Part shown: in pieces, positions 1-7,835 of the stretch
Position numbering within the stretch: the first letter of the stretch is position 1
How the letters are laid out: each line of letters begins with the position of its first letter
Source: RGIG4079 sp045576735
GTDB taxonomy: Bacteria; Bacteroidota; Bacteroidia; Bacteroidales; Muribaculaceae
Direction of reading: 5' to 3'
NCBI GenBank assembly: GCA_045576735.1
Contig: JAZNGZ010000024.1
Coordinates: 1-26,973, forward strand
DNA: 26,973 bases
Translations under genes and position numbers: made by a program
The notes under the pieces: model-generated
What the model was told of the DNA's origin: nothing
Seen by the model: the letters and a program-made list of their open reading frames with translations, nothing else
The model's database searches: none

Positions 1-1204
1 AGAACGCACTTTCTCCAATTTCGGTTACCGAATTGGGGATAGTGGTGCTTTTACATCCTGCAATCAGACAATTTGTTTCAGTCTCTATTATAGCATTGCA
101 ATTATCTCTTGAGTCATATTTAGAGTTTCCTTTTGCTATAACAATTGAGGTTAAGCCGTCGCATTTAGCGAACGCCCCTTCTCCAATTGAGGTTACTGAA
201 TTGGGGATAGTGATTGAGGTCAAGCCGGTGCAATCAGCGAACGCCCATTCTCCAATTTCAGTCACCGAATTGGGGAGTGTGATTGTAGTCAAGCCGGTGC
301 AACCAGAGAACGCTTTTTCTCCAATTTCCGTTACCGAATTAGGGATAGTGATTGTGGTCAAGCCGGTGCAACCAGAGAACGCCAATTCTCCAATTTCGGT
401 TACCGAATTGGGGATAGTGGTGTTTTTACATCCGGCAATTAGACGGTTTGTTTCAGTCTCTATAATTGCATTACAAATATATCTTGAGTCATATTTTGTG
501 TTTCCTTTTGATACTATAATTGAGGTCAAGTTCTCGCAACCAGAGAACACTGCTTCTCCAATTTCGGTCACTGAATTGGGGATAGTGATTGTGGTCAAGC
601 CGGAGCATCTAGCGAACGCCTCACTGCCAATTGAGGTTACTGAATTAGGGATAGTGATTGAAGTCAAGCCGGAGCAACCATTGAACGCATAATCGCCAAT
701 TTTGGTTACTGAATTAGGGATAGTGATTGAAGTTAAGCCAGAGCACCACGTGAACGCCAATTCTCCAATTTCGGTTACCGAATTGGGGATAGTGATAGCG
801 GTTAAGCCGGAGCATTCATCGAACGCCCGATAGCCAATTGAGGTTACTGAATTGGGGATAGTGATATCTGTCAAGCCGGAGCAACCCTCGAACGCTCTTT
901 CGCCAATTGAGGTTACCGAATTAGGGATAGTGATTGAAGTTAAGCCAGTGCAACCAGAGAACGCCTCATAGCCAATTTCGATTACCGAATAAGAAATGCC
1001 ATTGTGAGAGACTGAAGGGGGAATGGTGATAGAGCCGGAATATCTATTATCCCCAAAAGTTACCTCTACGGTTTTAGATGTTTCATCTAAGACGTTGTAG
1101 TAGATGCCGTTGTCTACAAAATCATAGGCAAGTGATGGAAATGTTACGATGAGCATCATCACTGCGGCGAGAATTGCTCGGAGTTGATTGGTTGAAGTTT
1201 CCAT
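1..1204 (-). CDS. BspA-like leucine-rich-repeat surface protein (3' end cut by window edge)
   Basis: About 401 residues are visible from the ATG at 1202-1204; the frame stays open to the left edge, so the C-terminus is missing. Residues 1-26 form a signal peptide (hydrophobic core LRAILAAVMMLIVTFPSLA), so the product is exported. After a short N-terminal region (YYNVLDETSKTVEVT) come many 23-residue LRR_5/BspA repeats with the core LTSITIPNSVTEIG and a following AFxxC, interrupted about every five repeats by a variant block with KGNTKYDSR and CNAIIETETN. BspA family proteins are surface or secreted adhesins and binding proteins in Bacteroidales; the ligand here is unknown. The neighbouring gene at 1441-2616 is a tandem paralog on the same strand. 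Family assignment is firm, function is not. Confidence 0.9.
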   Translation of the reverse strand, partial: METSTNQLRAILAAVMMLIVTFPSLAYDFVDNGIYYNVLDETSKTVEVTFGDNRYSGSITIPPSVSHNGISYSVIEIGYEAFSGCTGLTSITIPNSVTSIGERAFEGCSGLTDITIPNSVTSIGYRAFDECSGLTAITIPNSVTEIGELAFTWCSGLTSITIPNSVTKIGDYAFNGCSGLTSITIPNSVTSIGSEAFARCSGLTTITIPNSVTEIGEAVFSGCENLTSIIVSKGNTKYDSRYICNAIIETETNRLIAGCKNTTIPNSVTEIGELAFSGCTGLTTITIPNSVTEIGEKAFSGCTGLTTITLPNSVTEIGEWAFADCTGLTSITIPNSVTSIGEGAFAKCDGLTSIVIAKGNSKYDSRDNCNAIIETETNCLIAGCKSTTIPNSVTEIGESAF

Positions 1205-1256
1205 TTTTATATGTGTTTTATTGTTAATTTTATTGTTAAGTAAATTTTGAGTTTCA

Positions 1257-1264
1257 CAAAGTTA
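1257..1264 (-). promoter_or_regulatory. Predicted -7 box TAACTTTG of the first BspA-like gene
   Basis: The minus strand reads TAACTTTG, matching the Bacteroidetes -7 consensus TAnnTTTG, 53 bases before the start codon. No TTTG lies 18-21 bases upstream, unlike the same box of the paralog at 2658-2665. Confidence 0.55.
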
Positions 1265-1312
1265 GTAATTATTTTAGAGTATCATAAAAAAGCGTTCAAG
1301 TGCATAAAATCA

Positions 1313-1341
1313 GGGGGTATCAGACATTGCCCGATACCCCC
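1313..1341 (-). terminator. Hairpin downstream of the second BspA-like gene, possible terminator
   Basis: GGGGGTATC (1313-1321) and GATACCCCC (1333-1341) form a perfect 9-bp stem with an 11-base loop. It lies about 100 bases past the stop of the gene ending at 1441. On the minus strand it is followed by TGATTTTATG, only a weak T tract, so termination is uncertain. A different-sequence hairpin sits at the equivalent place upstream of the other copy (2730-2753). Confidence 0.4.
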
Positions 1342-1440
1342 CGGTTATTAAATGCACATCGCTTTCTCGTGCTTCACACGATGAGAGCATCGTTTTACTA
1401 CGAAATAGACGTCCCTTTTGAAGAATTCAAAAGCGATAGA

Positions 1441-2616
1441 TTATTTTTCAATAATCACTTCAACCCCTTCGGGGATTGCATCGTCTCCAATTTTAACATC
1501 GGGATTCTGAATTATAATCGTTTTCAAGCCGTCGCAACCAGAGAACGCACTTTCGCCAATTTCGGTCACTGAATTTGGTATAGTGATAGAGGTCAAGCCG
1601 GGGCAATCAGAGAACGCCCATTCGCCAATTTCAGTTACCGAATTAGGGATAGTGATAGCGGTTAAGCCGTAGCACCGCAAGAACGCCTCATCGCCAATTT
1701 CTGTCACCGAATTGGGGATAGTGGTGTTTTGACATCCTACAATCAGACAATTTGTTTCAGTCTCTATAATAGCATTGCAATTATCTCTTGAGTCATATTT
1801 TGTGTTTCCTTTTGATACTATAATTGATGTCAAGTTCTCGCAACTAGCGAACGCCTCTTCTCCAATTTCGGTCACTGAATTGGGGATATTGATAGAGGTT
1901 AACTCGGTGCAGTCACAAAACGCATAATCTCCAATTTCGGTTACCGAATTAGGGATAGTGATAGCGGTTAAGCCGTAGCAACTAGAGAACGCACTTTCGC
2001 CAATTTCTGTCACCGAATTGGGGATAGTGATAGAGGTCAAGCCGTCGCATTCATAGAACGCCCAATCGCCAATTTCAGTCACCGAATTGGGGATAGTGGT
2101 GTTTTTACATCCTACAATCAGACAATTTGTTGCTGTCTCTATAATTGCATTACAATTATCTCTTGAGTCATATTTGGTGTTTCCTTTTGCTACTACAATT
2201 GAGGTCAAGCTGGAGCAACGATAGAACGCACTTTCGCCAATTGAGGTTACTGAATTAGGGATAGTGATAGCGGTCAAGCCGTCGCAAACAGAGAACGCCA
2301 TTTTGCCAATTTCGGTCACTGAATTAGGGATAGTGATAGCGGTTAAGCCGTCGCATTCATAGAACGCACTTTCGCCGATTGAGGTTACTGAATTGGGGAT
2401 AGTGATAGAGGTCAAGCTGGAGCAACCAGAGAACGCACTTTCGCCAATTGAGGTTACTGAATAAGAAATGCCATTGTGAGAGACTAAAGGGGGAATGATT
2501 ATAGAGCCGGAATATTCATTATCCCCGGAAGTTACCTCTACTGTTTTAGATGTTTCGTCTAAGACGTTGTAGTAGACGCCATTGACTTCAAAGGGTTGAT
2601 TGGTTGTAGTTTTCAT
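1441..2616 (-). CDS. BspA-like leucine-rich-repeat protein lacking a signal peptide
   Basis: A complete 391-residue BspA/LRR_5 protein: N-terminal FEVNGVYYNVLDETS region, then about fifteen 23-residue repeats (ITIPNSVTEIG, AFxxC) with two interrupting KGNTKYDSRDN / CNAIIETxTN blocks, ending in an unrelated short tail PEGVEVIIEK. It is the tandem paralog of the gene at 1-1204: start region, promoter and upstream DNA align. The N-termini read METSTNQ followed by a signal peptide in the first copy, but MKTTTNQ followed directly by PFEVNGVYYN here, so the export signal has been removed in frame. No C-terminal sorting domain or membrane segment is visible. As written the protein should stay in the cytoplasm; alternatively it is a decaying copy or a sequence donor for recombination. 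Family sure, role unknown. Confidence 0.88.
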   Translation of the reverse strand: MKTTTNQPFEVNGVYYNVLDETSKTVEVTSGDNEYSGSIIIPPLVSHNGISYSVTSIGESAFSGCSSLTSITIPNSVTSIGESAFYECDGLTAITIPNSVTEIGKMAFSVCDGLTAITIPNSVTSIGESAFYRCSSLTSIVVAKGNTKYDSRDNCNAIIETATNCLIVGCKNTTIPNSVTEIGDWAFYECDGLTSITIPNSVTEIGESAFSSCYGLTAITIPNSVTEIGDYAFCDCTELTSINIPNSVTEIGEEAFASCENLTSIIVSKGNTKYDSRDNCNAIIETETNCLIVGCQNTTIPNSVTEIGDEAFLRCYGLTAITIPNSVTEIGEWAFSDCPGLTSITIPNSVTEIGESAFSGCDGLKTIIIQNPDVKIGDDAIPEGVEVIIEK

Positions 2617-2657
2617 TTTTTATATGTGTTTTATTGTTAAGTAAATTTTGAGTTTCA

Positions 2658-2690
2658 CAAAGTTAGTAATTATTTCCAACAAACAAAAAG
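2658..2690 (-). promoter_or_regulatory. Predicted promoter of the second BspA-like gene
   Basis: The -7 box TAACTTTG (2658-2665 on the minus strand) matches TAnnTTTG. A TTTTTG, 18 bases upstream, can serve as the -33 box and lies inside a short insertion (about 2676-2690) absent from the otherwise matching upstream region of the first copy. Confidence 0.55.
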
Positions 2691-2729
2691 AGTATCATAA
2701 AAAGGCCGGGCAAGCGCATCAAATCCGGA

Positions 2730-2753
2730 GGTTAGAGGCTAATGCCCTTAACC
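2730..2753 (-). repeat. Hairpin in the 2617-2955 gene-free stretch
   Basis: The 2617-2955 stretch has no convincing gene. It is a diverged copy of 1205-1440: shared segments include the promoter, ATAAAAA, GCTTTCTCGTGCT and ACGATG. It holds GGTTA (2730-2734) paired with TAACC (2749-2753) where the other copy has a stronger, different-sequence stem, and a perfect inverted repeat TCGTGC-tgc-GCACGA near 2814-2828. The right end carries the AbiE promoter. Confidence 0.4.
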
Positions 2754-2943
2754 ACTCGGTTATTGCCTCGGTCAAGCCTTGGCGAGCTAAAAGTTGCAAT
2801 CGCTGCGCTTTCTCGTGCTGCGCACGATGGTGGCATTTAATATTTTATTGGATTTTATTTGTGGCAATGTGTATTAATTGCCATAATAGTAAAAAATTGA
2901 ACAGAAAAGGAAGTAAAAGTTCTTTTATTGTTCGAAATTTTAC

Positions 2944-2951
2944 TATTTTTG
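2944..2951 (+). promoter_or_regulatory. Predicted -7 box TATTTTTG of the AbiE operon
   Basis: TATTTTTG fits TAnnTTTG and ends only four bases before the ATG at 2956. With usual Bacteroidetes spacing, transcription would begin at or within a few bases of the start codon, implying an almost leaderless message. A -33 box is not clear. Confidence 0.5.
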
Positions 2952-2955
2952 CGCT

Positions 2956-3582
2956 ATGAATAGACAATTAAGTGAAATAGGAGCAGTTCCGATTACTACG
3001 TCAATCATTGAATCGATGTATCCGGAACTAAAGTCGGCAGATAAGAAAGTTATTTGGCTTGAGAAGAATGGTTATCTCATAAGGCTAAAAAGAGGGCTTT
3101 ATGTGGTAAATCCCAAACATACAGGAAAGACTCTTTCAAGTGAATTGATTGCGAATCATCTCTATACACCATCATACGTATCAATGTCATCTGCACTTCG
3201 ATACTATGGGCTTATCCCTGAAGCTGTTTATACGCACCAATCTATGACAATAAAGCATTCACGTAGTTTTGAAACACCAATCGGACTTTATGATTATAAG
3301 CAAATTTCAAAGAAGGCTTTTTCAGTTGGAATTAGAAGTGAGCATAAGGGTGACTTCGCTTTCTTAATTGCATCACCTGAAAAGGCTTTGTGTGATTTGA
3401 TTGCCAATTCGTCAATGGTAAATCTTCGTTACAAGAAAGATGTTGAGATTTATTTGGAACAAGACATTCGTATGGACATTGATGAATTTTTCAAGTTTGA
3501 CACTAATATATTAGAAGATTATATCAAGGTTGGCAAGAAAACTGAATCCATTACAACACTACTTAAATTTCTCAGACAATGA
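2956..3582 (+). CDS. AbiEi-family antitoxin / transcriptional regulator
   Basis: 208 residues. The N-terminal third is a winged-helix DNA-binding domain (ADKKVIWLEKNGYLIRLKRG then LYVVNPKH), followed by the AbiEi core with SELIANHLYTPSYVSMSSAL, YYGLIPE and FAFLIASPEKALCDLI. This is the layout of AbiEi antitoxins of type IV AbiE systems, which neutralise the AbiEii nucleotidyltransferase and repress their own promoter by binding inverted repeats. Its TGA overlaps the ATG of the next gene (ATGA at 3579-3582), typical for the pair and consistent with translational coupling. AT-rich composition relative to the export operon and position beside duplicated DNA fit an accessory module. Start chosen at the first ATG, directly after a -7 box. 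Family call strong; activity untested. Confidence 0.9.
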   Translation: MNRQLSEIGAVPITTSIIESMYPELKSADKKVIWLEKNGYLIRLKRGLYVVNPKHTGKTLSSELIANHLYTPSYVSMSSALRYYGLIPEAVYTHQSMTIKHSRSFETPIGLYDYKQISKKAFSVGIRSEHKGDFAFLIASPEKALCDLIANSSMVNLRYKKDVEIYLEQDIRMDIDEFFKFDTNILEDYIKVGKKTESITTLLKFLRQ

Positions 3583-4406
3583 AGAATGAAATTTTTGATA
3601 ACATGTTGTCTCATTATGATTTGACAACAGAGCAACATAAAAGAAATGCCATATTTGAAGTTAACCAACAAGTAATACTTGCAGGCCTATATGCAGGAGG
3701 TTTTTTTGAATCAGCAGCATTCTATGGAGGAACTTGCTTGAGAATATTTCATGGTTTGCAACGATTTAGCGAGGATATGGATTTCTCGTTACTTACGCAA
3801 GATGAAAATTTTGATTTTACAAAATATTTTCCTGCTATAATTGACGCTTTTGCTATGGTGGGCCGTGAAGTGGAAATCAAGAAGAAAGATAAGAAAAATT
3901 TTGGCAAGGTAGAATCGGCATTTCTTAAGGATAATACAGATGTATATGACATTACATTCCAAACAGAGAAGTCAATTAAGATAAAAATTGAAGTTGACAC
4001 TTGCCCTCCATTGAACTTTAAGACCGAGCAAAAACTACTTCTTCAACCACACTCATTTATGACGCGCTGCTTTACATTACCCGATTTGTTTGCCGGTAAA
4101 ATGCACGCATTAGTTTACCGAGCGTGGAAGAATCGAGTTAAGGGACGTGATTGGTATGACTTTGAGTGGTATGTACGACACAATATTGCTCTTGACTTCG
4201 CACATTTGACAGAACGTTGCCGACAATTCAATAACGAAAATATCACTCACGAATCATTCAAGGCAAAACTCTTGGATCGTCTTGCTACAGCCGACATCTC
4301 ACAAGTAAAAGCCGATGTATTGCCATTCGTTCGCAATCCTAAAGAACTTGATATTTGGTCAAACGAATATTTTATTCAATTAGCAGAGATGCTTAAATAT
4401 GATTAG
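3579..4406 (+). CDS. AbiEii/AbiGii-type nucleotidyltransferase toxin
   Basis: 275 residues. The DNA polymerase beta-like nucleotidyltransferase signature is present: GGT at 50-52 leading through LRIFHGLQRFS to EDMDF, with the catalytic acidic pair D66 and D68. Later family motifs follow: KIKIEVD (second acidic/lysine motif), GKMHALVYR and KGRDWYDFEWYV. AbiEii enzymes are toxins that transfer nucleotides, in characterised relatives to tRNA acceptor ends, stopping growth or aborting phage infection. Length fits the family. It overlaps the upstream antitoxin by four bases; the two form a complete operon ending 55 bases before the convergent export operon, with no terminator hairpin visible between them. 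All motifs look intact, so the toxin is likely active. Confidence 0.92.
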   Translation: MKNEIFDNMLSHYDLTTEQHKRNAIFEVNQQVILAGLYAGGFFESAAFYGGTCLRIFHGLQRFSEDMDFSLLTQDENFDFTKYFPAIIDAFAMVGREVEIKKKDKKNFGKVESAFLKDNTDVYDITFQTEKSIKIKIEVDTCPPLNFKTEQKLLLQPHSFMTRCFTLPDLFAGKMHALVYRAWKNRVKGRDWYDFEWYVRHNIALDFAHLTERCRQFNNENITHESFKAKLLDRLATADISQVKADVLPFVRNPKELDIWSNEYFIQLAEMLKYD

Positions 4407-4461
4407 CCAACAATAGAAAACCAGCTTTATTATTCGTAAATCGCACCAAATGTCATCTTCG

Positions 4462-5631
4462 TCATTTTTTCCACAAAAGGCATGCGAGGAGGAAGTAGAT
4501 GGCGGTGAGGCGCCAGAGCATTGTGTAGGGGATTTGGACTTGTGAGAGGGTGGCACCGTTGGAATTGATGTTGACAAAACCTTCCACGCCCCATGTAGCA
4601 GGGATTATGTCGCCAAGCTGTCGCCAGGGGAAGTCCATGGCGTAGCGTGGCCAGGTGAGTCCCGAAAGGAATAAAAATATCAATGAGGTGAACACTACAA
4701 CCAATAATGAGGATTCTCGCTCACTGACAAATGCTTGCATTACCATTCCCATAAATGCAGAGGATAATAATAAGGGCACGATAAACAATAGATAATCGGT
4801 AGCAGCTCCACTATGTGGCAGCCCAAATATTAGTGGCACATAATGTAACATATACAATGTGAGGGGTGCATATATTAGGATATAGCACAACACTTTTCCT
4901 ATCACCGTTGCTACTGCCGTGGCTTCAATGGCGAGAGGGTCGATGCCTCCATTTATCCGTTGGCGGTCGCGCGAGGTACCACCAAGCATAGCAATGCCGA
5001 GTATCATACTTTGTTGAATGATTAGTATCAATATGCCGGGAATCACAAACGAAGCAAAACCTTGCGTTACATCTCCCAGAAAGAAAGCTTGCGAGTCAAT
5101 AGCAGTCACATCAAGTCCGATAGCCGCATCACCGGCTTCAGCCGCCAATCTTTGTCGTTCCTCATCACCAACAGCCATCTGAATATCAGTGAGCGCGCCC
5201 ACAAAGGAGCGGTAACGCATCAATAGGCTCATTTCGTAATAAAACGGCACCACAGCCTGCCGGTGTGTTTCGATTTTCACAGAATAGTCACTCGGTATCA
5301 CCAAAATGCCATAACAAGCCTTTTCGTTGAGCCCCCGCCGAGCTTCGCTCATATCAGAGGCATACCCTATGAAACGCATTGACTGAGTGGCATCGGCCAT
5401 TCGCACCAACTCACGACTTTGTGGAGAACGAGAGTCATCAACCACACAAAACGGCACCTCTTCAACCAATTCGGGATTATATATGAGAGTGTAAGCAACC
5501 GGATAAAACAATGGCAGAGCAACAAAAAAGAGCATTACGCCGGCATCATGCGTGACAAGGTAGAATTCCCGACGCCACACACGAAACAGCGACACAAACC
5601 ACGAAACAACATATTTCACAACCTTTTTCAT
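4462..5631 (-). CDS. ABC-2 type permease, distal gene of export operon
   Basis: 389 residues, inner-membrane protein of the ABC-2 (YbhS/YbhR, ABC2_membrane_3) type. One membrane segment near residues 30-50 (MLFFVALPLFYPVAYTLIY) is followed by a large non-cytoplasmic domain (about 55-200, with VPFCVVDDSRSPQSRELVR) and about five further membrane segments in the C-terminal half, including GILILIIQQSMILGIAMLGG and LLVVVFTSLIFLFLSGLTW. It would pair with the permease encoded just upstream (13-base gap) and with HlyD and TolC proteins to export a small molecule or drug across both membranes. The operon lacks an ATP-binding subunit. Substrate unknown. Confidence 0.88.
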   Translation of the reverse strand: MKKVVKYVVSWFVSLFRVWRREFYLVTHDAGVMLFFVALPLFYPVAYTLIYNPELVEEVPFCVVDDSRSPQSRELVRMADATQSMRFIGYASDMSEARRGLNEKACYGILVIPSDYSVKIETHRQAVVPFYYEMSLLMRYRSFVGALTDIQMAVGDEERQRLAAEAGDAAIGLDVTAIDSQAFFLGDVTQGFASFVIPGILILIIQQSMILGIAMLGGTSRDRQRINGGIDPLAIEATAVATVIGKVLCYILIYAPLTLYMLHYVPLIFGLPHSGAATDYLLFIVPLLLSSAFMGMVMQAFVSERESSLLVVVFTSLIFLFLSGLTWPRYAMDFPWRQLGDIIPATWGVEGFVNINSNGATLSQVQIPYTMLWRLTAIYFLLACLLWKK

Positions 5632-5644
5632 CGCACTTCATCAT

Positions 5645-6805
5645 TTAAGGTATGTAAATGGGATTTTTACACGCTTTTTTCAATCGCCAAAGCATTGTTG
5701 TGGCTACAAGAGGGAATATTGCCAATGCCACAAAATACCACCGCGAATAATACAACGGAATGCCATTAAGGGCTTGGTCGACATATATCAGAAAATAGTA
5801 TCGCACCGGCACAATGTGGCTGAATATCGCCACCGCTCCATACATGTTCTCTACCGGGAAAGAGAAACCGGTGATAGAAAATGACAACACACCAAGGAGC
5901 GACACCACACTCAATGCCAATCGCAAATTAGGCAAAACACTACATATAAACAATGCAAAACCTTGACAAGCAACAACAAACAGCATCATCGCCAATATCA
6001 TAACCCATAGCGGGCAATTCAACGGATAATGGTTGTAACCATACATCAACGACTGAATAAATATCCCGACAATCGAAAAAATCAACGTGTGAGGCAACAT
6101 TTTACCCAATAATGCCACAATAATGGAGCCACGCGCCGATTCAAGCCATGCAACCGAAGTGCCACGTTTTATCTCCTCACATATCGAAAACACCGTAACG
6201 AGCATAATCATCAACGCCAACACACCGGGAGCAAACGAGTTGCACAAATATATCGAATAATTACTCCACGGATTGCCTATGAGATGGTCTTGTACGGCAA
6301 GAGGCTGAATTAAAGCACCCACCGCATCGCGTTCCAAACCTGTCGACACAAGTTGCATCGCTGCCACCGACCCGGTAGTTGTCACGGCAATGGTTTTAAA
6401 GCCTTTAAACGAGAGTGTCCCGGGAATGAAATATGCCATATTGCTATAATAGGTCAAAGTGGGCGAATGTCCGGCAACGGCATTTTTCTCAAACTCATTG
6501 GGAATGACAAAAAATCCATATATCTCCCCTCGCCTCACCGCCTCGAGTGCAGCATGATAACTATCGTAATAGCTATTAATGTCGAGCAATTGTGTAGCAT
6601 CAAGGTCACGAATCATTTGGCGCGACAATGCCGAATTATCATTATCAACCACCGCCACCGGCACTTTAGTAGGCAATCCCTCACGAAGCAACGACATGAA
6701 AAACAAGGCGCACCCAATGGGAACGGCCATCATAGCAAACAGATAGATAGGACGGCTCGCAAGTCGTCGCATTTCACGCCTCATTGTCGTCACCAATCCA
6801 CTCAT
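5645..6805 (-). CDS. ABC-2 type permease, first permease of export operon
   Basis: 386 residues when started at the ATG at 6803-6805 (MSGLVTTMRREMRRLASR), seven bases after the HlyD stop; a longer in-frame extension would run into the HlyD gene and adds an implausible N-terminus. The layout matches its partner: one N-terminal membrane segment (YLFAMMAVPIGCALFFMSLL), an external domain (VPVAVVDNDNSALSRQMIRD up to about residue 180), then five hydrophobic segments. The paralogous VPVAVVD and VPFCVVD motifs show the two permeases are related and probably form a heterodimer. Member of the TolC-HlyD-permease-permease operon running 9281 to 4462. No nucleotide-binding domain is fused. Confidence 0.88.
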   Translation of the reverse strand: MSGLVTTMRREMRRLASRPIYLFAMMAVPIGCALFFMSLLREGLPTKVPVAVVDNDNSALSRQMIRDLDATQLLDINSYYDSYHAALEAVRRGEIYGFFVIPNEFEKNAVAGHSPTLTYYSNMAYFIPGTLSFKGFKTIAVTTTGSVAAMQLVSTGLERDAVGALIQPLAVQDHLIGNPWSNYSIYLCNSFAPGVLALMIMLVTVFSICEEIKRGTSVAWLESARGSIIVALLGKMLPHTLIFSIVGIFIQSLMYGYNHYPLNCPLWVMILAMMLFVVACQGFALFICSVLPNLRLALSVVSLLGVLSFSITGFSFPVENMYGAVAIFSHIVPVRYYFLIYVDQALNGIPLYYSRWYFVALAIFPLVATTMLWRLKKACKNPIYIP

Positions 6806-6812
6806 GTCAACA

Positions 6813-7814
6813 CTATTTGGGCTGATAAATAATAGACATACCCGGACGGAGATTAGGCAAATCAATCATAGGTCGCGCCTTGATTTTAAACGTGCGGCTA
6901 TCCCATTCCCCTGTGGCTTTTGTGGCACGCCACACGGCATAATCACCCATGTCGCGCACATAATACACCTTAGCGGCCACAATCGTGTCGCCAAGAGCCG
7001 GAATCATCACATCAATCTCCTTTCCCATGGGCAAATCGCTCAGTAATTCCTCGCGCACATTAAAAGTCAGCCACTTATCATCAATCTGCAACACACTCAT
7101 AATGGGAGCACCAAGCGCAACCAACTCTCCACGTTGAGGATAAACCTCATCAACAATACCTTTGCATGGAGCGAGCAGATATTGGTCTTGCAACACCGCT
7201 TGAACCTCCTTCTCTCCACCACGAGCAGCGGTAACCATCGCCGCCGCACTCTCTTTATCCTCTTTTTGAGCACCGGCTTGAGCCAATTGATATTGACTAT
7301 TGGCGGCATTTTCGGCAGCTTGCGCGGCTTTATATGCAGCTTGTGCCTCATCGCGTTTTTGAGCCGACACCACTCCTTGGGCGTATAGCGACTCCATGCG
7401 ATCATAGGTTTTCCGGGCAATCTCGGTTGCGGCTTTGGCCTGTTGCAAAAGACTGTAGGCCGATTCTATCACCTGTTTACGCGCTCCGGCATCAACCTTG
7501 CGATTTTGAGCCTGAGCAACAGTGGTCATGGCTTGCGCTTGCATCAACTTTGCCTCGGCCACCGATGAATGAATATGAACAAGAGTGTCGCCAATATCCA
7601 CAGAATCACCCTCTTGCACATAAAAATCCACAATTCTACCAGGGAGTTTTCCCGATATTTTCACCGAACTCGCTTCGGCTTGTCCTTGCACCACCTCAAC
7701 CGGCTTGTTTATCATCAAAAAGCCCACAACAGCCAACGCCACCACTACTATCACAATAACGGCCAACGATAGCAGCAACACCACGTTTTCTCTTTTTTCT
7801 TGCTTTTTATCCAT
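6813..7814 (-). CDS. HlyD-family periplasmic adaptor (membrane fusion protein)
   Basis: 333 residues. A single membrane anchor spans residues 12-34 (VVLLLSLAVIVIVVVALAVV). It is followed by a biotinyl-lipoyl half-domain (VKISGKLPGRIVDFYVQEGD, about 50-84), an alpha-helical coiled-coil hairpin rich in Ala/Gln/Lys (about 85-205), the second lipoyl half (LLAPCKGIVDEVYPQRGELV) and a beta-barrel domain with NLRPGMSIIY near the end. HlyD/EmrA/YbhG-type adaptors bridge an inner-membrane transporter to TolC. The gene sits 21 bases after the tolC-like gene and seven bases before the first permease, so it belongs to the same operon. Complete and of usual length. Confidence 0.92.
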   Translation of the reverse strand: MDKKQEKRENVVLLLSLAVIVIVVVALAVVGFLMINKPVEVVQGQAEASSVKISGKLPGRIVDFYVQEGDSVDIGDTLVHIHSSVAEAKLMQAQAMTTVAQAQNRKVDAGARKQVIESAYSLLQQAKAATEIARKTYDRMESLYAQGVVSAQKRDEAQAAYKAAQAAENAANSQYQLAQAGAQKEDKESAAAMVTAARGGEKEVQAVLQDQYLLAPCKGIVDEVYPQRGELVALGAPIMSVLQIDDKWLTFNVREELLSDLPMGKEIDVMIPALGDTIVAAKVYYVRDMGDYAVWRATKATGEWDSRTFKIKARPMIDLPNLRPGMSIIYQPK

Positions 7815-7835
7815 AGTAAATAATTATTATTCACA

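Noticed and set aside
33..692. Long plus-strand open frame of 219 codons
   Set aside because: It is the antisense of the 69-base BspA repeat array; the minus frame has the signal peptide and canonical repeats.
1379..1396. CGATG-agag-CATCG hairpin followed by TTTT on the plus strand
   Set aside because: Terminator-like, but no plus-strand gene precedes it and the stem is only five pairs.
1300..1572. Plus-strand open frame between and into the BspA genes
   Set aside because: Overlaps the 3' end of the BspA-like gene, and the peptide resembles no known protein.
2716..2775. tRNA-Ser/Leu-like D-arm sequence (CCGAGTGGTTAAGG on the minus strand)
   Set aside because: No T-arm GGTTCRA, no matching acceptor stem and no consistent anticodon arm; the paralogous region lacks it entirely.
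2648..2959. 103-codon plus-strand frame before the AbiE operon
   Set aside because: Covers the BspA promoter, the hairpins and the AbiE promoter; composition looks non-coding.
7097..7420. 107-codon minus-strand frame inside the HlyD gene
   Set aside because: Alternative-frame shadow of the Ala/Gln-rich coiled coil of HlyD.
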